Origin: Pseudarcicella hirudinis
GTDB lineage: Bacteria; Bacteroidota; Bacteroidia; Cytophagales; Spirosomataceae
DNA: 64,000 nt
Direction of reading: 5' to 3'
Assembly: GCF_900115665.1 (NCBI RefSeq)
Contig: NZ_FOXH01000005.1
Coordinates: 124,001 to 188,000 of the forward strand
In this document: positions 1 through 9,034 of the stretch, one piece after another
How the letters are laid out: the number at the start of each line of letters is the position of its first letter
How positions within the stretch are numbered: position 1 is the first letter of the stretch
Made by a program: the position numbers and the translations under genes
The notes under the pieces: generated by a model
Database searches by the model: none
What the model saw: the letters and a program-made list of their open reading frames with translations, nothing else
What the model was told of the DNA's origin: nothing

Positions 1-1
1 C

Positions 2-40
2 CGATATCCTGAACAGCTGGAAAAAATGACTGGTCTTTAA
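2..40 (+). CDS. C-terminal end of an unidentified protein (partial)
   Basis: The reading frame beginning at base 2 gives twelve codons ending in KMTGL and a TAA stop at 38-40. The gene enters from the left edge, so family and length cannot be told. It lies on the same strand as the oxidoreductase that follows about 100 bases later. Only the frame and the stop are seen; it could also be a chance open stretch. Confidence 0.35.
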   Translation, partial: RYPEQLEKMTGL

Positions 41-112
41 TCGGTCAGAAGCCTGACATTTTAAACAAAGTAAGTTGACGTTTTAAACAAAATAGCCTGA
101 CCACTATACTCC

Positions 113-120
113 TAATTTTG
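113..120 (+). promoter_or_regulatory. Bacteroidota-type -7 element of the SDR gene
   Basis: TAATTTTG matches the Bacteroidota -7 consensus TAnnTTTG and sits 23 bases before the ATG at 144. No clear -33 TTG is seen at the usual distance. Two copies of TTTTAAACAAA lie just upstream (around 59-70 and 81-91) and might be a regulator site. Confidence 0.5.
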
Positions 121-143
121 TCCTATCAATTAAACTTAAAAAA

Positions 144-1163
144 ATGGGACAGAATAATTATCAGGGAGCATTACAACAACCCGTCGGTTCAGGATTTAAC
201 GCAACCTCAACTGCAAATGATGTAATACAAGGCATTGACCTTAAGGGAAAAGTCGTAATTGTGACTGGCGGTCATACCGGAATCGGTTTGGAAACTACCA
301 AAGTTCTTGCCTACGCAGGAGCTACGGTAATTGTTCCTGCCAGAGATACAGATAAGGCACAAAAAAACCTGAAAGGTATCGACAATGCAGAACTGGAAAC
401 AATGGATCTGATGAATCCGGATTCTATAGATGCGTTTGCAGAAAAATTTCTGACTTCCGGCAGACCGCTTCATTTGCTGATCAACAATGCCGGAATAATG
501 TGGGTACCTTTACGCAGGGACTTCCGTGGTTTCGAATCACAATTAGTGACCAATCATCTCGGGCAATTTCAGCTTACAGCAAGACTATGGCCTGCCCTGA
601 AAAAAGCCAATGGAGCAAGGGTGGTAAATGTATCTTCTTTCGGGCATCAGATGGCTCCTTTTAACTTTGAAGATCCGAATTTTGAAAATCGCGAATACCA
701 CACTTTGCAAGGATATGGGCAATCAAAAACAGCCGGTAATTTATTTGCAGTAGAACTAGACAGTCGCGGAAAGTCTTTTGGAGTCAGAGCATATTCATTA
801 CATCCTGGAAACGTAAACGGAACGGATCTGGCAAGAGAAGAACCTATAGAATTATTCAAACAAATGGGAACGCATGATGAGGAAGGAAACCTTAAACCAG
901 AGGTTGCTGCACGCCTGAAAACTATTCCGCAAGGGGCTGCCACTACAATCTGGTGTGCAACAAGTCCTTTACTCAATAATATCGGCGGAGTGTATTGTGA
1001 GGATGCAGATATCGCAGAGCTGGATCTGGGAAATATAGAACACAGATATGATGATCCTTCAACAATCCGAGGAGTACAGCCTTATTCGTTGGATGAAGCA
1101 AATGCCAGACGGCTCTGGAATTTAAGCGAGGAAATGACCAGCATTGCATTTCCGGTAAATTAA
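144..1163 (+). CDS. SDR family NAD(P)-dependent oxidoreductase
   Basis: A 339-residue classical short-chain dehydrogenase. The cofactor-binding motif TGGHTGIG is at residues 41-48, NNAG at 114-117, the catalytic serine in VNVSSFG near 164, and YGQSK (Tyr191, Lys195) completes the active site. The N-terminal 30 residues before the Rossmann fold and the overall length resemble the retinol dehydrogenase/WW-domain oxidoreductase-like branch. It is cytoplasmic, without signal peptide. The substrate cannot be told from sequence. An AraC regulator follows on the same strand but with its own promoter, so it may or may not control this gene. Confidence 0.9.
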   Translation: MGQNNYQGALQQPVGSGFNATSTANDVIQGIDLKGKVVIVTGGHTGIGLETTKVLAYAGATVIVPARDTDKAQKNLKGIDNAELETMDLMNPDSIDAFAEKFLTSGRPLHLLINNAGIMWVPLRRDFRGFESQLVTNHLGQFQLTARLWPALKKANGARVVNVSSFGHQMAPFNFEDPNFENREYHTLQGYGQSKTAGNLFAVELDSRGKSFGVRAYSLHPGNVNGTDLAREEPIELFKQMGTHDEEGNLKPEVAARLKTIPQGAATTIWCATSPLLNNIGGVYCEDADIAELDLGNIEHRYDDPSTIRGVQPYSLDEANARRLWNLSEEMTSIAFPVN

Positions 1164-1211
1164 GCTAAATAATCAGCTATTTGCTTATCTCCTGTAACCT
1201 CATCATACAAA

Positions 1212-1243
1212 TTGATTAAGCAATAAAACAAAGCATATTTTTG
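1212..1243 (+). promoter_or_regulatory. Promoter of the AraC-family gene
   Basis: A TTG at 1212-1214 and TATTTTTG at 1236-1243 are 21 bases apart, which fits the Bacteroidota -33/-7 arrangement (TTG and TAnnTTTG). The -7 element ends 50 bases before the ATG at 1294. This suggests the regulator is transcribed independently of the upstream oxidoreductase. Confidence 0.55.
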
Positions 1244-1293
1244 TTTTATTGCTTAATTTAGGCAAATAAAATTCGCAGCAGACCCTCGACAGG

Positions 1294-2109
1294 ATGGAAC
1301 ATGTATCAAAGTATTTGACTCAGGATATTAAACTTTCCAGCTATGATGATAAATTATTTAAATCAGACCTGATGTTTGACGATCATATGCTGATCTGGTT
1401 CATTTCCGGTGAAACCAAAATTGTACAGGCTGATGTCACTTTTCTTTTTAAAACAGGAGATATTTTTCTGATTCCGAGAAATCAACTTGCCACCATTATC
1501 AATTATCCTAAAAACGGATTGCCTCATAAAACTGTGGTCATGCATTTATCAGCAGAACGGTTAAAAAAGTTTTATGAGAAAATTGAGATCAGTAACAAGA
1601 TCACACCTGAGCAAAAAATATATAGTTTCAGTAATCACCCCTTACTGGAAAGCTGTCTGACTTCTTTAATTCCGTATTTCGACCTGGAAGGAGATTTTCC
1701 GGAAGAAATCGCCTCTTTAAAAATTACGGAAGCCATCAGTATTCTGAGAGTAATAGATAAAAGTATTGACAATGTACTGGCAAATTTTGATGAACCAGGC
1801 AAAATTGATTTAATCAGTTTTATGGAACGTAATTTTATGTTCAATATGCCCATGGAAAAACTGGGCTACTTAACCGGCCGCAGTTTATCAACTTTTAACA
1901 GGGATTTCAAAAAACTTTTCCGTACAACTCCTCAAAAATGGCTGACAGAAAAAAGACTTGAACTGGCATACTATCATTTAGCCGGAAAAAAGAAAAAGCC
2001 AGCCGAAGTATATCTTGAAGTAGGTTTTGAAGATCTCTCTCATTTTTCCTATGCTTTTAAAAAGAAATACGGATTAGCCCCTACCCAATTGCCTGCTCAT
2101 ATTGATTAA
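1294..2109 (+). CDS. AraC family transcriptional regulator
   Basis: A 271-residue DNA-binding regulator. Residues about 25-110 form a cupin-like sensor region (LIPRNQLATI, KTVVMHLSAERLKKFY) of the ExsA-like N-terminal type. The C-terminal 95 residues form the paired helix-turn-helix of the AraC family: MEKLGYLTGRSLSTFNRDFK is the first helix pair and VGFEDLSHFSYAFKKKYG the conserved second one. No signal peptide or transmembrane segment. The likely target is itself or the SDR gene just upstream; that is inference from position only. Confidence 0.9.
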   Translation: MEHVSKYLTQDIKLSSYDDKLFKSDLMFDDHMLIWFISGETKIVQADVTFLFKTGDIFLIPRNQLATIINYPKNGLPHKTVVMHLSAERLKKFYEKIEISNKITPEQKIYSFSNHPLLESCLTSLIPYFDLEGDFPEEIASLKITEAISILRVIDKSIDNVLANFDEPGKIDLISFMERNFMFNMPMEKLGYLTGRSLSTFNRDFKKLFRTTPQKWLTEKRLELAYYHLAGKKKKPAEVYLEVGFEDLSHFSYAFKKKYGLAPTQLPAHID

Positions 2110-2169
2110 CGTCATTTAATCATTCCTGAATTATCAATCTGAACTTTACTTGTCCGGATTTGTTAAAAT

Positions 2170-2186
2170 AAGGGAGAAAATCCCTT
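2170..2186. terminator. Small hairpin between convergent genes
   Basis: AAGGGA and TCCCTT arms enclose a five-base GAAAA loop in the 114-base gap between the convergent AraC and efflux genes. There is no T run directly after it on either strand, so termination is only suggested by position. Confidence 0.25.
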
Positions 2187-2223
2187 CCGAAACCTCTCCC
2201 CTTTCAACTTTATTACAGTTTAG

Positions 2224-3636
2224 CTATTCAACACCTCCACCCAAAGCTCTGTAAAGATCAGTAATGGCATTCAGATGATCCATTCTGATATTTATTGCTT
2301 CCAGGTCGTTCTGCAGCCTGTTATTCTGGGCAGTAATTACTTCCAGATAGGTAGCCATACCGCTGCTATACAATTTTATGGCATCGCCGGTTGCTTTTTG
2401 CAGTAAACCGGTTTTTTCCTGCACCAGATTCAGTCTTTCCGAAGCTCCTTTATATTTAGCCATGGCATCAGAAACCTCGTTAACAGCCGTCATTACAGAT
2501 TGTCTGAATTGTATTACTGTCTTTTCCTGTTCCAGAACAGCCGTTTCATAGGCTGTTTTCAAGGCTTTTTTCTGAAATACCGGTTGTGTTAAATTTATTG
2601 CCAGTGTCTTTGTTACTGAGCCGGGTAAGTCAAACCAATTACTGAATTTCAGGGAATTTACCCCTACTTGCGGACTCAGACTGAAACCTGGATACATATC
2701 AGCCTGAGCCAGTCCTGTCTTAGCATTGGCTGATACTACGGCATATTCTGCGGCTTTTACATCAGGCCTGCGGCTAAGCAGCTGTGCCGGAACACCGTAA
2801 GCCAGTATTTGTTCCGGCATAACACCTGACAGACTGCCGGAACGGGTTATGCTGTCAGGATAACTGCCACATAAAATACTTAATGCATTTTCCTGAACCT
2901 CAATATTCTGCAAGGCAAGCGGCACTAATAATTCTGCAGTCTTTCTCTGCGCTTCTGCCTGATTCAATGCAAGAGAATTGATCTGACCAGCCTGATATTG
3001 CAGCCGCATCATTTGCAAAGTACTGTCGCTCAGCAAAATATTCTGCCGGGCGATCTTCAATTGTTCGTCTAAACCGACCAGATTATAATAAGCTTGGGCA
3101 ACCTGAGAAATAATCCGGGTTTTGAGTGCCGACAAATGTTCTTTTTGTGCAAAATAATTAGCTTTTGAGGCATCTTTATGCATTTTTACTTTCCCCCAGA
3201 TATCTGCTTCCCAGGAAAGACGAAGTGATGCATTAAAGTCATCCAGATAAGTTGTACCGACAAACTGCTCACTCAATGAGCCATTCAGTGTATTTTTAGA
3301 CTGCCAGGCACGGCTGGCCCCTGCATTCAAATCAAGGGCAGGCAACAGACCAAGTTTCGCCTGTTTGAAAGCCAGTTCCAGCTGTTCTATATTCTTTAGG
3401 GCAGTCGCAACTTCATTATTTTTCTCCAATGCCTTTTCAATCAGTTTTATCAGTTGCGGATCCCTGAAAAAAGCTTTCCAGGGAAGTTGTATGGTGTCAG
3501 CTGTTACGGCAATATGATTACGGTACGTTTCCGGCAGATTCATTTCTGGTCTTGCATACTTCCTGCTCAATACGCAGGAAGACAAACCGATTGTCAATGC
3601 AAAACCCAGTATCATATTTTTATTAATTGACTTCAT
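2224..3636 (-). CDS. RND efflux outer membrane factor (TolC/OprM family lipoprotein)
   Basis: A 470-residue outer-membrane channel of the NodT/OprM efflux lipoprotein type. It has a lipoprotein signal with lipobox LSSC near residue 21, then two repeated TolC helical regions; LLSRRPDVKAAE and the C-terminal end LNAITDLYRALGGG are family hallmarks. It would form the exit duct for the pump encoded next to it. Its start ATG overlaps the TAA of the pump gene by one base (TAATG), so translation is probably coupled. It is the last gene of the MFP-pump-OMF operon. Substrates are unknown. Confidence 0.93.
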   Translation of the reverse strand: MKSINKNMILGFALTIGLSSCVLSRKYARPEMNLPETYRNHIAVTADTIQLPWKAFFRDPQLIKLIEKALEKNNEVATALKNIEQLELAFKQAKLGLLPALDLNAGASRAWQSKNTLNGSLSEQFVGTTYLDDFNASLRLSWEADIWGKVKMHKDASKANYFAQKEHLSALKTRIISQVAQAYYNLVGLDEQLKIARQNILLSDSTLQMMRLQYQAGQINSLALNQAEAQRKTAELLVPLALQNIEVQENALSILCGSYPDSITRSGSLSGVMPEQILAYGVPAQLLSRRPDVKAAEYAVVSANAKTGLAQADMYPGFSLSPQVGVNSLKFSNWFDLPGSVTKTLAINLTQPVFQKKALKTAYETAVLEQEKTVIQFRQSVMTAVNEVSDAMAKYKGASERLNLVQEKTGLLQKATGDAIKLYSSGMATYLEVITAQNNRLQNDLEAINIRMDHLNAITDLYRALGGGVE

Positions 3637-6600
3637 TATTGTTCATTTACAGGTTGAATAACTACTTGCTTGCTGCCGGATACTTTTTCCTGCAAGTATT
3701 GGAAAAGGATAAAGAGCAAGGGGATGACGAAAATACCAAGCACCACACCACTTAACATTCCCATTGCGGCACTGGTACTGATAGACCGGTTACCGGTTGC
3801 TGTACCGCCGGTAGCAATCATCAGCGGAATCATTCCTGCAATAAATGCCAGTGAAGTCATAATTATAGGGCGCAGCCTAACTTTGGCAGCATCTAAAGCA
3901 GCCTCTCTGATTGACAAGCCGTAACGTCTCCTTTGTACCGCAAATTCTACGATCAGAATGGCATTCTTTGCCAACAAACCAACCAGCATTATCAGACCAA
4001 CCTGCACATAAATATTATTATCCAGGCCAACAAACTTTATACCAAGATAGGCGCCTAATATTCCGGTAGGAATGGATAAAAGTACAGCCAATGGCAACAG
4101 ATAACTTTCATATTGTGCAGCCAGAAGGAAATAGACAAACAAAAGACATAAGGCCAGGATGGCCACTGTCTGATTACCGGCTGATTTTTCTTCCAGACTC
4201 AGACCCGTCCATTCATAGCTATAATCTGAAGGAAGTTTACTCAACACCGGTTCCATTCTTTCCATTAATTCTCCGTTACTTACACCAGGCAAGGCATTCA
4301 CATTGATGGTCACTGCATTGTAAAGGTTGTATCGACTAACCGATTCAGGGCCGTAAACTTTATGCAGAGATACCAGGGATTTTACAGGAACCATTTGTCC
4401 CTCAGCATTTTTGACAAATATTTCATTGAAAGCCTGTTCATCCATCCTGAACACGCCATCTGCTTTAATATTCACCCGATAGAATTTCCCGAATCTTGAA
4501 AAGTTGAGCGATTGATCTCCGGAAAAATAAGTCTGAATGGTAGCTAACATCCCGCTAATGCTTACGCCCATTTGTTTGGCTTTGTCTTCATCCACCTCCA
4601 ATTCAAGCTGAGGATAATCTGCCCGAAAAGTAGTATAGGCAAATTGCACACCCGGTACCTGAAATAACTCACCGATCAGCGCATCTGCTCTTACTTTCAA
4701 CACCTCTGGCGCACGACCCATACGATCCTGGAGTACAATTTCTGCTCCGCTGGCAATACCATATCCATCAACCGGAGGCATTCTCAGAGCCATTACAGAA
4801 CCTTCTTTAATTGCGGATAGCTTTTCATTAACGATCCCCATCAATGCATCTATGTCTTTAACTTTCCCTCGTTGATTTTTAGGTTTAAACTTCACAAATC
4901 CTACTGCATAAGCTGGTCCGGTGCTATTGCTCAACATATTGAATCCCGTAATTGCAGTATTATCCTCTATAGCCTCCACCTCAGAAAGCAGCTTATCTAT
5001 TTTTTGAGTCACCTCTGTTGTAGGACCTAATGCCGTTCCGGGAGGCATTGAGAGCGAAAAGATGAACATTCCGTCATCCTCTAATGGCACAAAACTCTTA
5101 GAGGTGCTTAACATCGCCCAGGCAGCAATAGAAATGACAGCCGTTACAAAGCCCGCTGCCAGCCATTTTCTTACGGCAAAGAAACGGATACCTTTGATGT
5201 ACCTTCCTGTAAGATTATTGAAACCGGCATTGAAGGCTATGAAAAAGCGTTTTCCAAAACCTGCTTTCTGAAGATTATTTTCATGGTCATGATTGTGGGT
5301 ATTTTTCAGCAAAAGTGCACAGAGAGCTGGTGTCAGCGTGAGGGCATTTACTGCTGAAATAATGATCGCAATAGCCAGCGTGTAGGCAAATTGTTTGAAA
5401 AATATCCCAGCCGAACCTGTCATAAAACCAATAGGAATAAACACTGCCGACATCACCAAAGTAATGGAAATTACCGCACCGGTAATTTCACTCATAGCGC
5501 TATGAGTAGCCTCTCTCCCCGTCATGTCTGTCCGCTCCATTTTATTATGCACCGCCTCCACTACCACAATGGCATCATCTACCACTATACCAATGGCAAG
5601 TACCAGGGCAAACAATGTGAGAATATTGATTGTAAATCCAAAAACGAGCAAAAAGAAAAACGTTCCCACAATAGCGACCGGAACAGCTATCGCCGGAATA
5701 ACAGTTGAGCGAAAATCCTGCAGGAAAAGGAACACCACAATAAATACCAGAATAAATGCTTCAATCAGGGTTGATTTCACCTGACCTGTAGCTTCATCCA
5801 GTTTTTCCTTGGTACTCATAAGTTTTGAAAACTTTACCCCGGGAGGAAAAGATTTCGAAAGCCGTTGAATCTCCTTATTGATACCTATTTCAATTTCATT
5901 GGCATTAGAACCTGTTGTCTGTAAAATAGCTATCGTCGCAGCATTCCTGCCATTTGATTTATTATCACCACTGTAAGAGATAGAGCCAAATTCTACACGT
6001 GCCACGTCTTTGAGACGAACCACATTAATCCCGTTATTTTTGACAACAATTTCATCGTATGCTTCCGGAAGACTTTTCTTTCCTTTATAACGGATGACAT
6101 ATTCCAGCGCAGCGTCCGACTCCTCCCCCAGCTTCCCTGGCGCAGCTTCAAGGCTCTGGTCAGCAATCGCATTCGTTACATCAGCTGGTACCAGTCCGTA
6201 GCTGGCCATCTTTCTGGGATTTAACCAGATACGCATTGAATAATCCTTACTGCCAAATACCTGCGCCTGACCTACCCCTGGTACCCTTTTAATCTGTGGA
6301 ATGAGGTTTATATTGGCATAATTCTGCAAAAATTTCTCGTCATATTTTTTATTATCTTCAGTGTACAGGTTGAAGATCATAATCATACTGTTTTGCTGCT
6401 TGGAAGTAGATAATCCCATGCGAATTACTTCCTGTGGTAATATTGCCGTAGCCTGCTGCACACGGTTCTGTACGTTTACCGCAGCCTGATCGGCATTGAC
6501 GCCCTGTTTAAAAATGATGGAAATGGAGAATGATCCATCATTACTTGCGGTTGATTTTATATACTGCATATTTTCCACTCCATTAATCTGCTCTTCCAAA

Positions 6601-6791
6601 GGTGTCACTACAGAGCGGATAACGGTTTGGCTGTTACCTCCGGGATAAGAGCCGGATACGGTAACGGTTGGTGGTGAAATATCCGGAAAACGGGTAACGG
6701 AAAGCCGGCTAAGGCCCAGAATTCCCAGGATAACGATCACGATAGAAATAACCGTTGCCAGTACAGGCCGGTCTATTATTTTCTTCAACAT
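3636..6791 (-). CDS. Efflux RND transporter permease, HAE1 family
   Basis: A 1051-residue inner-membrane proton/drug antiporter of the AcrB/MexB family. It starts with the typical FIxRPV-like end (IIDRPVLATVIS), has the paired aspartates of transmembrane helix 4 (GIVVDDAIVVVEAV), two large periplasmic loops, and the second-half repeat with KNAILIVEFAV. Length is normal for the family. It works with the upstream periplasmic adaptor (gap 28 bases) and the overlapping outer-membrane factor to export hydrophobic compounds from the envelope. Nothing indicates truncation or frameshift. Confidence 0.96.
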   Translation of the reverse strand: MLKKIIDRPVLATVISIVIVILGILGLSRLSVTRFPDISPPTVTVSGSYPGGNSQTVIRSVVTPLEEQINGVENMQYIKSTASNDGSFSISIIFKQGVNADQAAVNVQNRVQQATAILPQEVIRMGLSTSKQQNSMIMIFNLYTEDNKKYDEKFLQNYANINLIPQIKRVPGVGQAQVFGSKDYSMRIWLNPRKMASYGLVPADVTNAIADQSLEAAPGKLGEESDAALEYVIRYKGKKSLPEAYDEIVVKNNGINVVRLKDVARVEFGSISYSGDNKSNGRNAATIAILQTTGSNANEIEIGINKEIQRLSKSFPPGVKFSKLMSTKEKLDEATGQVKSTLIEAFILVFIVVFLFLQDFRSTVIPAIAVPVAIVGTFFFLLVFGFTINILTLFALVLAIGIVVDDAIVVVEAVHNKMERTDMTGREATHSAMSEITGAVISITLVMSAVFIPIGFMTGSAGIFFKQFAYTLAIAIIISAVNALTLTPALCALLLKNTHNHDHENNLQKAGFGKRFFIAFNAGFNNLTGRYIKGIRFFAVRKWLAAGFVTAVISIAAWAMLSTSKSFVPLEDDGMFIFSLSMPPGTALGPTTEVTQKIDKLLSEVEAIEDNTAITGFNMLSNSTGPAYAVGFVKFKPKNQRGKVKDIDALMGIVNEKLSAIKEGSVMALRMPPVDGYGIASGAEIVLQDRMGRAPEVLKVRADALIGELFQVPGVQFAYTTFRADYPQLELEVDEDKAKQMGVSISGMLATIQTYFSGDQSLNFSRFGKFYRVNIKADGVFRMDEQAFNEIFVKNAEGQMVPVKSLVSLHKVYGPESVSRYNLYNAVTINVNALPGVSNGELMERMEPVLSKLPSDYSYEWTGLSLEEKSAGNQTVAILALCLLFVYFLLAAQYESYLLPLAVLLSIPTGILGAYLGIKFVGLDNNIYVQVGLIMLVGLLAKNAILIVEFAVQRRRYGLSIREAALDAAKVRLRPIIMTSLAFIAGMIPLMIATGGTATGNRSISTSAAMGMLSGVVLGIFVIPLLFILFQYLQEKVSGSKQVVIQPVNEQ

Positions 6792-6819
6792 AACAATGTC
6801 TTATTGTACCAGTTATAAA

Positions 6820-7971
6820 TTATTTTGAGAGGGAGTTTGATGAAATCATCTTAGGTTCTACCTGCATACCGTCGTTCAGCACATCTATGCGGTTTACCGC
6901 AATCTTATTACCTGATTGCACTCCGGATTTTACCAGATAATGATTTCCGGAACTACCTGCGATTTCTATCGGAGTCATGGCAACCTTATTGCTGTCAGCC
7001 AGCCTGAATACAAAGAACTTGTCCTGTATATCTTTTACACTTCCCATTGGCAGACTCAAGACGCCGTTCAGTGTCTGATGAATCACTACACGTCCTGCCC
7101 CACCGGAACGCAGTAACTTATCAGGATTGGGAAAGACGGCTTTCATGGTCATACTTCCTGTGGCCCTGTCAATATTGCCACTTGCTGCTTCCAGATTTCC
7201 TTTATGCCCATATACCGAACCATCTGCCATTACTAATTCTACTTTTCCTGCAACAGTTTTGTCAGCTTTATCAGCTTTTTTAAAAGCAACAAAATCTGCC
7301 TCGCTCATTGAAAAATAAACAAATACGTTATTAATTTCGGATAAACTGGTAAGTGGTGCTGTATCACCCGGGGTCACTAAATTGCCGATTCTGTTCGGAA
7401 TCCGGCCAATATAACCGCTCACAGGAGCTTTTATTAATGCAAAACCTGCATTAATTTGTGATGAACTTAAAGATGCTTTTGCCTGTGCCACCTGCGCACT
7501 TGAAGCTTCATAACCGGACTGAGCGGTTTTCAATTGCATCTCCGACACAACTTTACCCTCCACAAGCGGCTTTATTTTTTCTAATTCCAGTTTGGCATTG
7601 GCCTGAGCTGCCAAAGCTGCCTTCAGGGCAGCGCTGCTATTGTTAACCTGCTCATTAAACACTTCACTTTTGATTTTAAAAAGTGACTGTCCTTTTTGTA
7701 CGTAATCGCCTTCCTTCACATAAATTGCTTCCAGATAACCTGTTACCTGAGCTTTGATGTCCACATTTATACTCCCTTCAATGGTACCCGGATAAGTAGT
7801 TTTTACTGCTGTACTTCCACTGTTTAATTCAATAAAATCCGTTGCCTGAGGAGGCATTTCCTGATTAATCTGCTGATTACTTTCTGAACCACATGAGGTA
7901 AGCACAGTAGTAGCCGCAACCATCAGGATAGCACAGCTTATTTTAAGGCACGTAGTTAGTTGCTTTGTCAT
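6820..7971 (-). CDS. RND efflux periplasmic adaptor (MFP) lipoprotein
   Basis: A 383-residue membrane-fusion protein. A lipoprotein signal with lipobox LTSC ends near residue 26. It then has the first lipoyl half (VTGYLEAIYVKEGDYVQKGQ), a coiled-coil hairpin rich in Ala, Gln and Lys (about residues 105-165), the second lipoyl half (LIKAPVSGYIGR) and beta-barrel domains. It bridges the pump and the outer-membrane channel. It is the first gene of the efflux operon, and the ~300 bases upstream separate it from the response regulator gene, so it probably has its own promoter. Confidence 0.94.
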   Translation of the reverse strand: MTKQLTTCLKISCAILMVAATTVLTSCGSESNQQINQEMPPQATDFIELNSGSTAVKTTYPGTIEGSINVDIKAQVTGYLEAIYVKEGDYVQKGQSLFKIKSEVFNEQVNNSSAALKAALAAQANAKLELEKIKPLVEGKVVSEMQLKTAQSGYEASSAQVAQAKASLSSSQINAGFALIKAPVSGYIGRIPNRIGNLVTPGDTAPLTSLSEINNVFVYFSMSEADFVAFKKADKADKTVAGKVELVMADGSVYGHKGNLEAASGNIDRATGSMTMKAVFPNPDKLLRSGGAGRVVIHQTLNGVLSLPMGSVKDIQDKFFVFRLADSNKVAMTPIEIAGSSGNHYLVKSGVQSGNKIAVNRIDVLNDGMQVEPKMISSNSLSK

Positions 7972-8019
7972 TTTCTGTTGAATTATTTGATAATTAACAG
8001 CAAAGAAAAAGGCTAATTT

Positions 8020-8032
8020 CCCCTCTGAGGGG
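8020..8032. promoter_or_regulatory. Inverted repeat upstream of the efflux operon
   Basis: CCCCTC-T-GAGGGG is a perfect 6-1-6 palindrome, 49 bases upstream of the adaptor start codon. In this AT-rich gap it is conspicuous. It could be an operator for the neighbouring LytTR regulator or another repressor, or a hairpin in the leader of the operon mRNA. Confidence 0.4.
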
Positions 8033-8164
8033 TGTAAACTGACTGAAGTGTATTAATTAAGAACTGAAATGATTATTTCGTAAACCGAAAAGTCGGATGT
8101 TAGTGAGTGATCAGAAATGATATTTAATGAAGCAGGACAGGCGATTCACAGGAAAACAACGAAG

Positions 8165-8198
8165 CCCTGAACAATATGTCAAATGCATTGTAACAGGG
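8165..8198 (-). terminator. Possible terminator after the response regulator gene
   Basis: CCCTG and CAGGG arms, with an inner CAAT/ATTG pairing, form an interrupted hairpin about 80 bases downstream of the response regulator stop codon. On the minus strand it is followed within ten bases by GTTGTTTTCC. A weak candidate for ending the two-component transcript before the efflux operon. Confidence 0.35.
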
Positions 8199-8278
8199 CC
8201 TGAATATTCTGTCAGGTTCTTATAGCAAAATGTTTCAGTTTTGCCATAAAATACCTTTAAACTATCTCGTGAATTTAT

Positions 8279-9034
8279 TCAATAATCCATCCATGCTTTG
8301 AATACAGGAGCTTTCTCCCTGCTGATTAAAATCTCTAACTCAGGGTTTTTCTTTAACTCAACTTTAAGTTTTCCGTTAAAATAGTTATGTACCTGAAGGA
8401 TATCATCTACATGAATAATAAACTGCCTGTTGGCACGAAAAAAATACTTGGGATTGAGCTGGCTTTCCAGTTCTTCCATTGTTTGAGGGATGATTTCCTC
8501 TTTTCCATTATCGAGTTTTGCCCTTGTAATTTTCAATTCTGAATAAAAACAGGATATTTCACTTACCAGAACTGTTTTGTATCCGTCTCTGTAAGGAAGC
8601 AGGAAGCGGCTTCTGAACTCTTTAGGCTGTAAAAAATTCATCAGTCCTTCTATTGATTTGTGCTGTTCTGTTTGGGTAATACTTTCCAGCTTTTCAAATG
8701 CAGCGGCCAATTCTTCCTGTTCAACCGGTTTTAATAAATAATCAACGCTGTTAAATTTAAAGGCCCGTACAGCGTACTCGTCATAGGCAGTCGTGAAAAT
8801 GATAGGGCATTTCAGCTCTATTTTTTCAAAGATGTCAAAACTTATCCCGTCTGCCAGCCTTACATCCATCATTACCAGGTCAGGGTTATCATTTCCTGAA
8901 AACCAGTTTACACTCTCCGAGACAGTCTCCAACACAGCCAATATCCGGGCATTAGGTCTTAATAATGCGATAAGCCTTTTAAGCCTGTCTGAATTAGGCT
9001 TTTCATCCTCGATAATTAAAATATTCTTTATCAT
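8279..9034 (-). CDS. LytTR family response regulator
   Basis: A 251-residue response regulator. The receiver domain (residues 1-120) has the acidic pair in IIEDE, the phosphoacceptor Asp57 in LVMMDVRL, and Lys102 in YLLKPVE. A LytTR DNA-binding domain occupies about residues 145-248 (RFLLPYRDGYKTV, FFRANRQFIIHVDDI). It overlaps the kinase gene by four bases (ATGA), so the two are co-translated. LytTR proteins bind spaced direct repeats. It is the obvious candidate to control the efflux operon immediately downstream, by position. Confidence 0.95.
   Translation of the reverse strand: MIKNILIIEDEKPNSDRLKRLIALLRPNARILAVLETVSESVNWFSGNDNPDLVMMDVRLADGISFDIFEKIELKCPIIFTTAYDEYAVRAFKFNSVDYLLKPVEQEELAAAFEKLESITQTEQHKSIEGLMNFLQPKEFRSRFLLPYRDGYKTVLVSEISCFYSELKITRAKLDNGKEEIIPQTMEELESQLNPKYFFRANRQFIIHVDDILQVHNYFNGKLKVELKKNPELEILISREKAPVFKAWMDY

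Larger units (their letters stand above)
7972..8278. other. Gap between efflux operon and response regulator gene
   Basis: No gene is seen. The gap must hold the efflux operon promoter on the minus strand, but I find no clear TAnnTTTG element. Two structures stand out and are listed separately: a perfect inverted repeat at 8020-8032 close to the adaptor gene, and a hairpin at 8165-8198 nearer the response regulator gene. Confidence 0.5.

Noticed and set aside
5391-5784. Plus-strand open frames inside the first RND pump gene
   Set aside because: Low-complexity mirrors of a well-conserved transporter, with no supporting motif.
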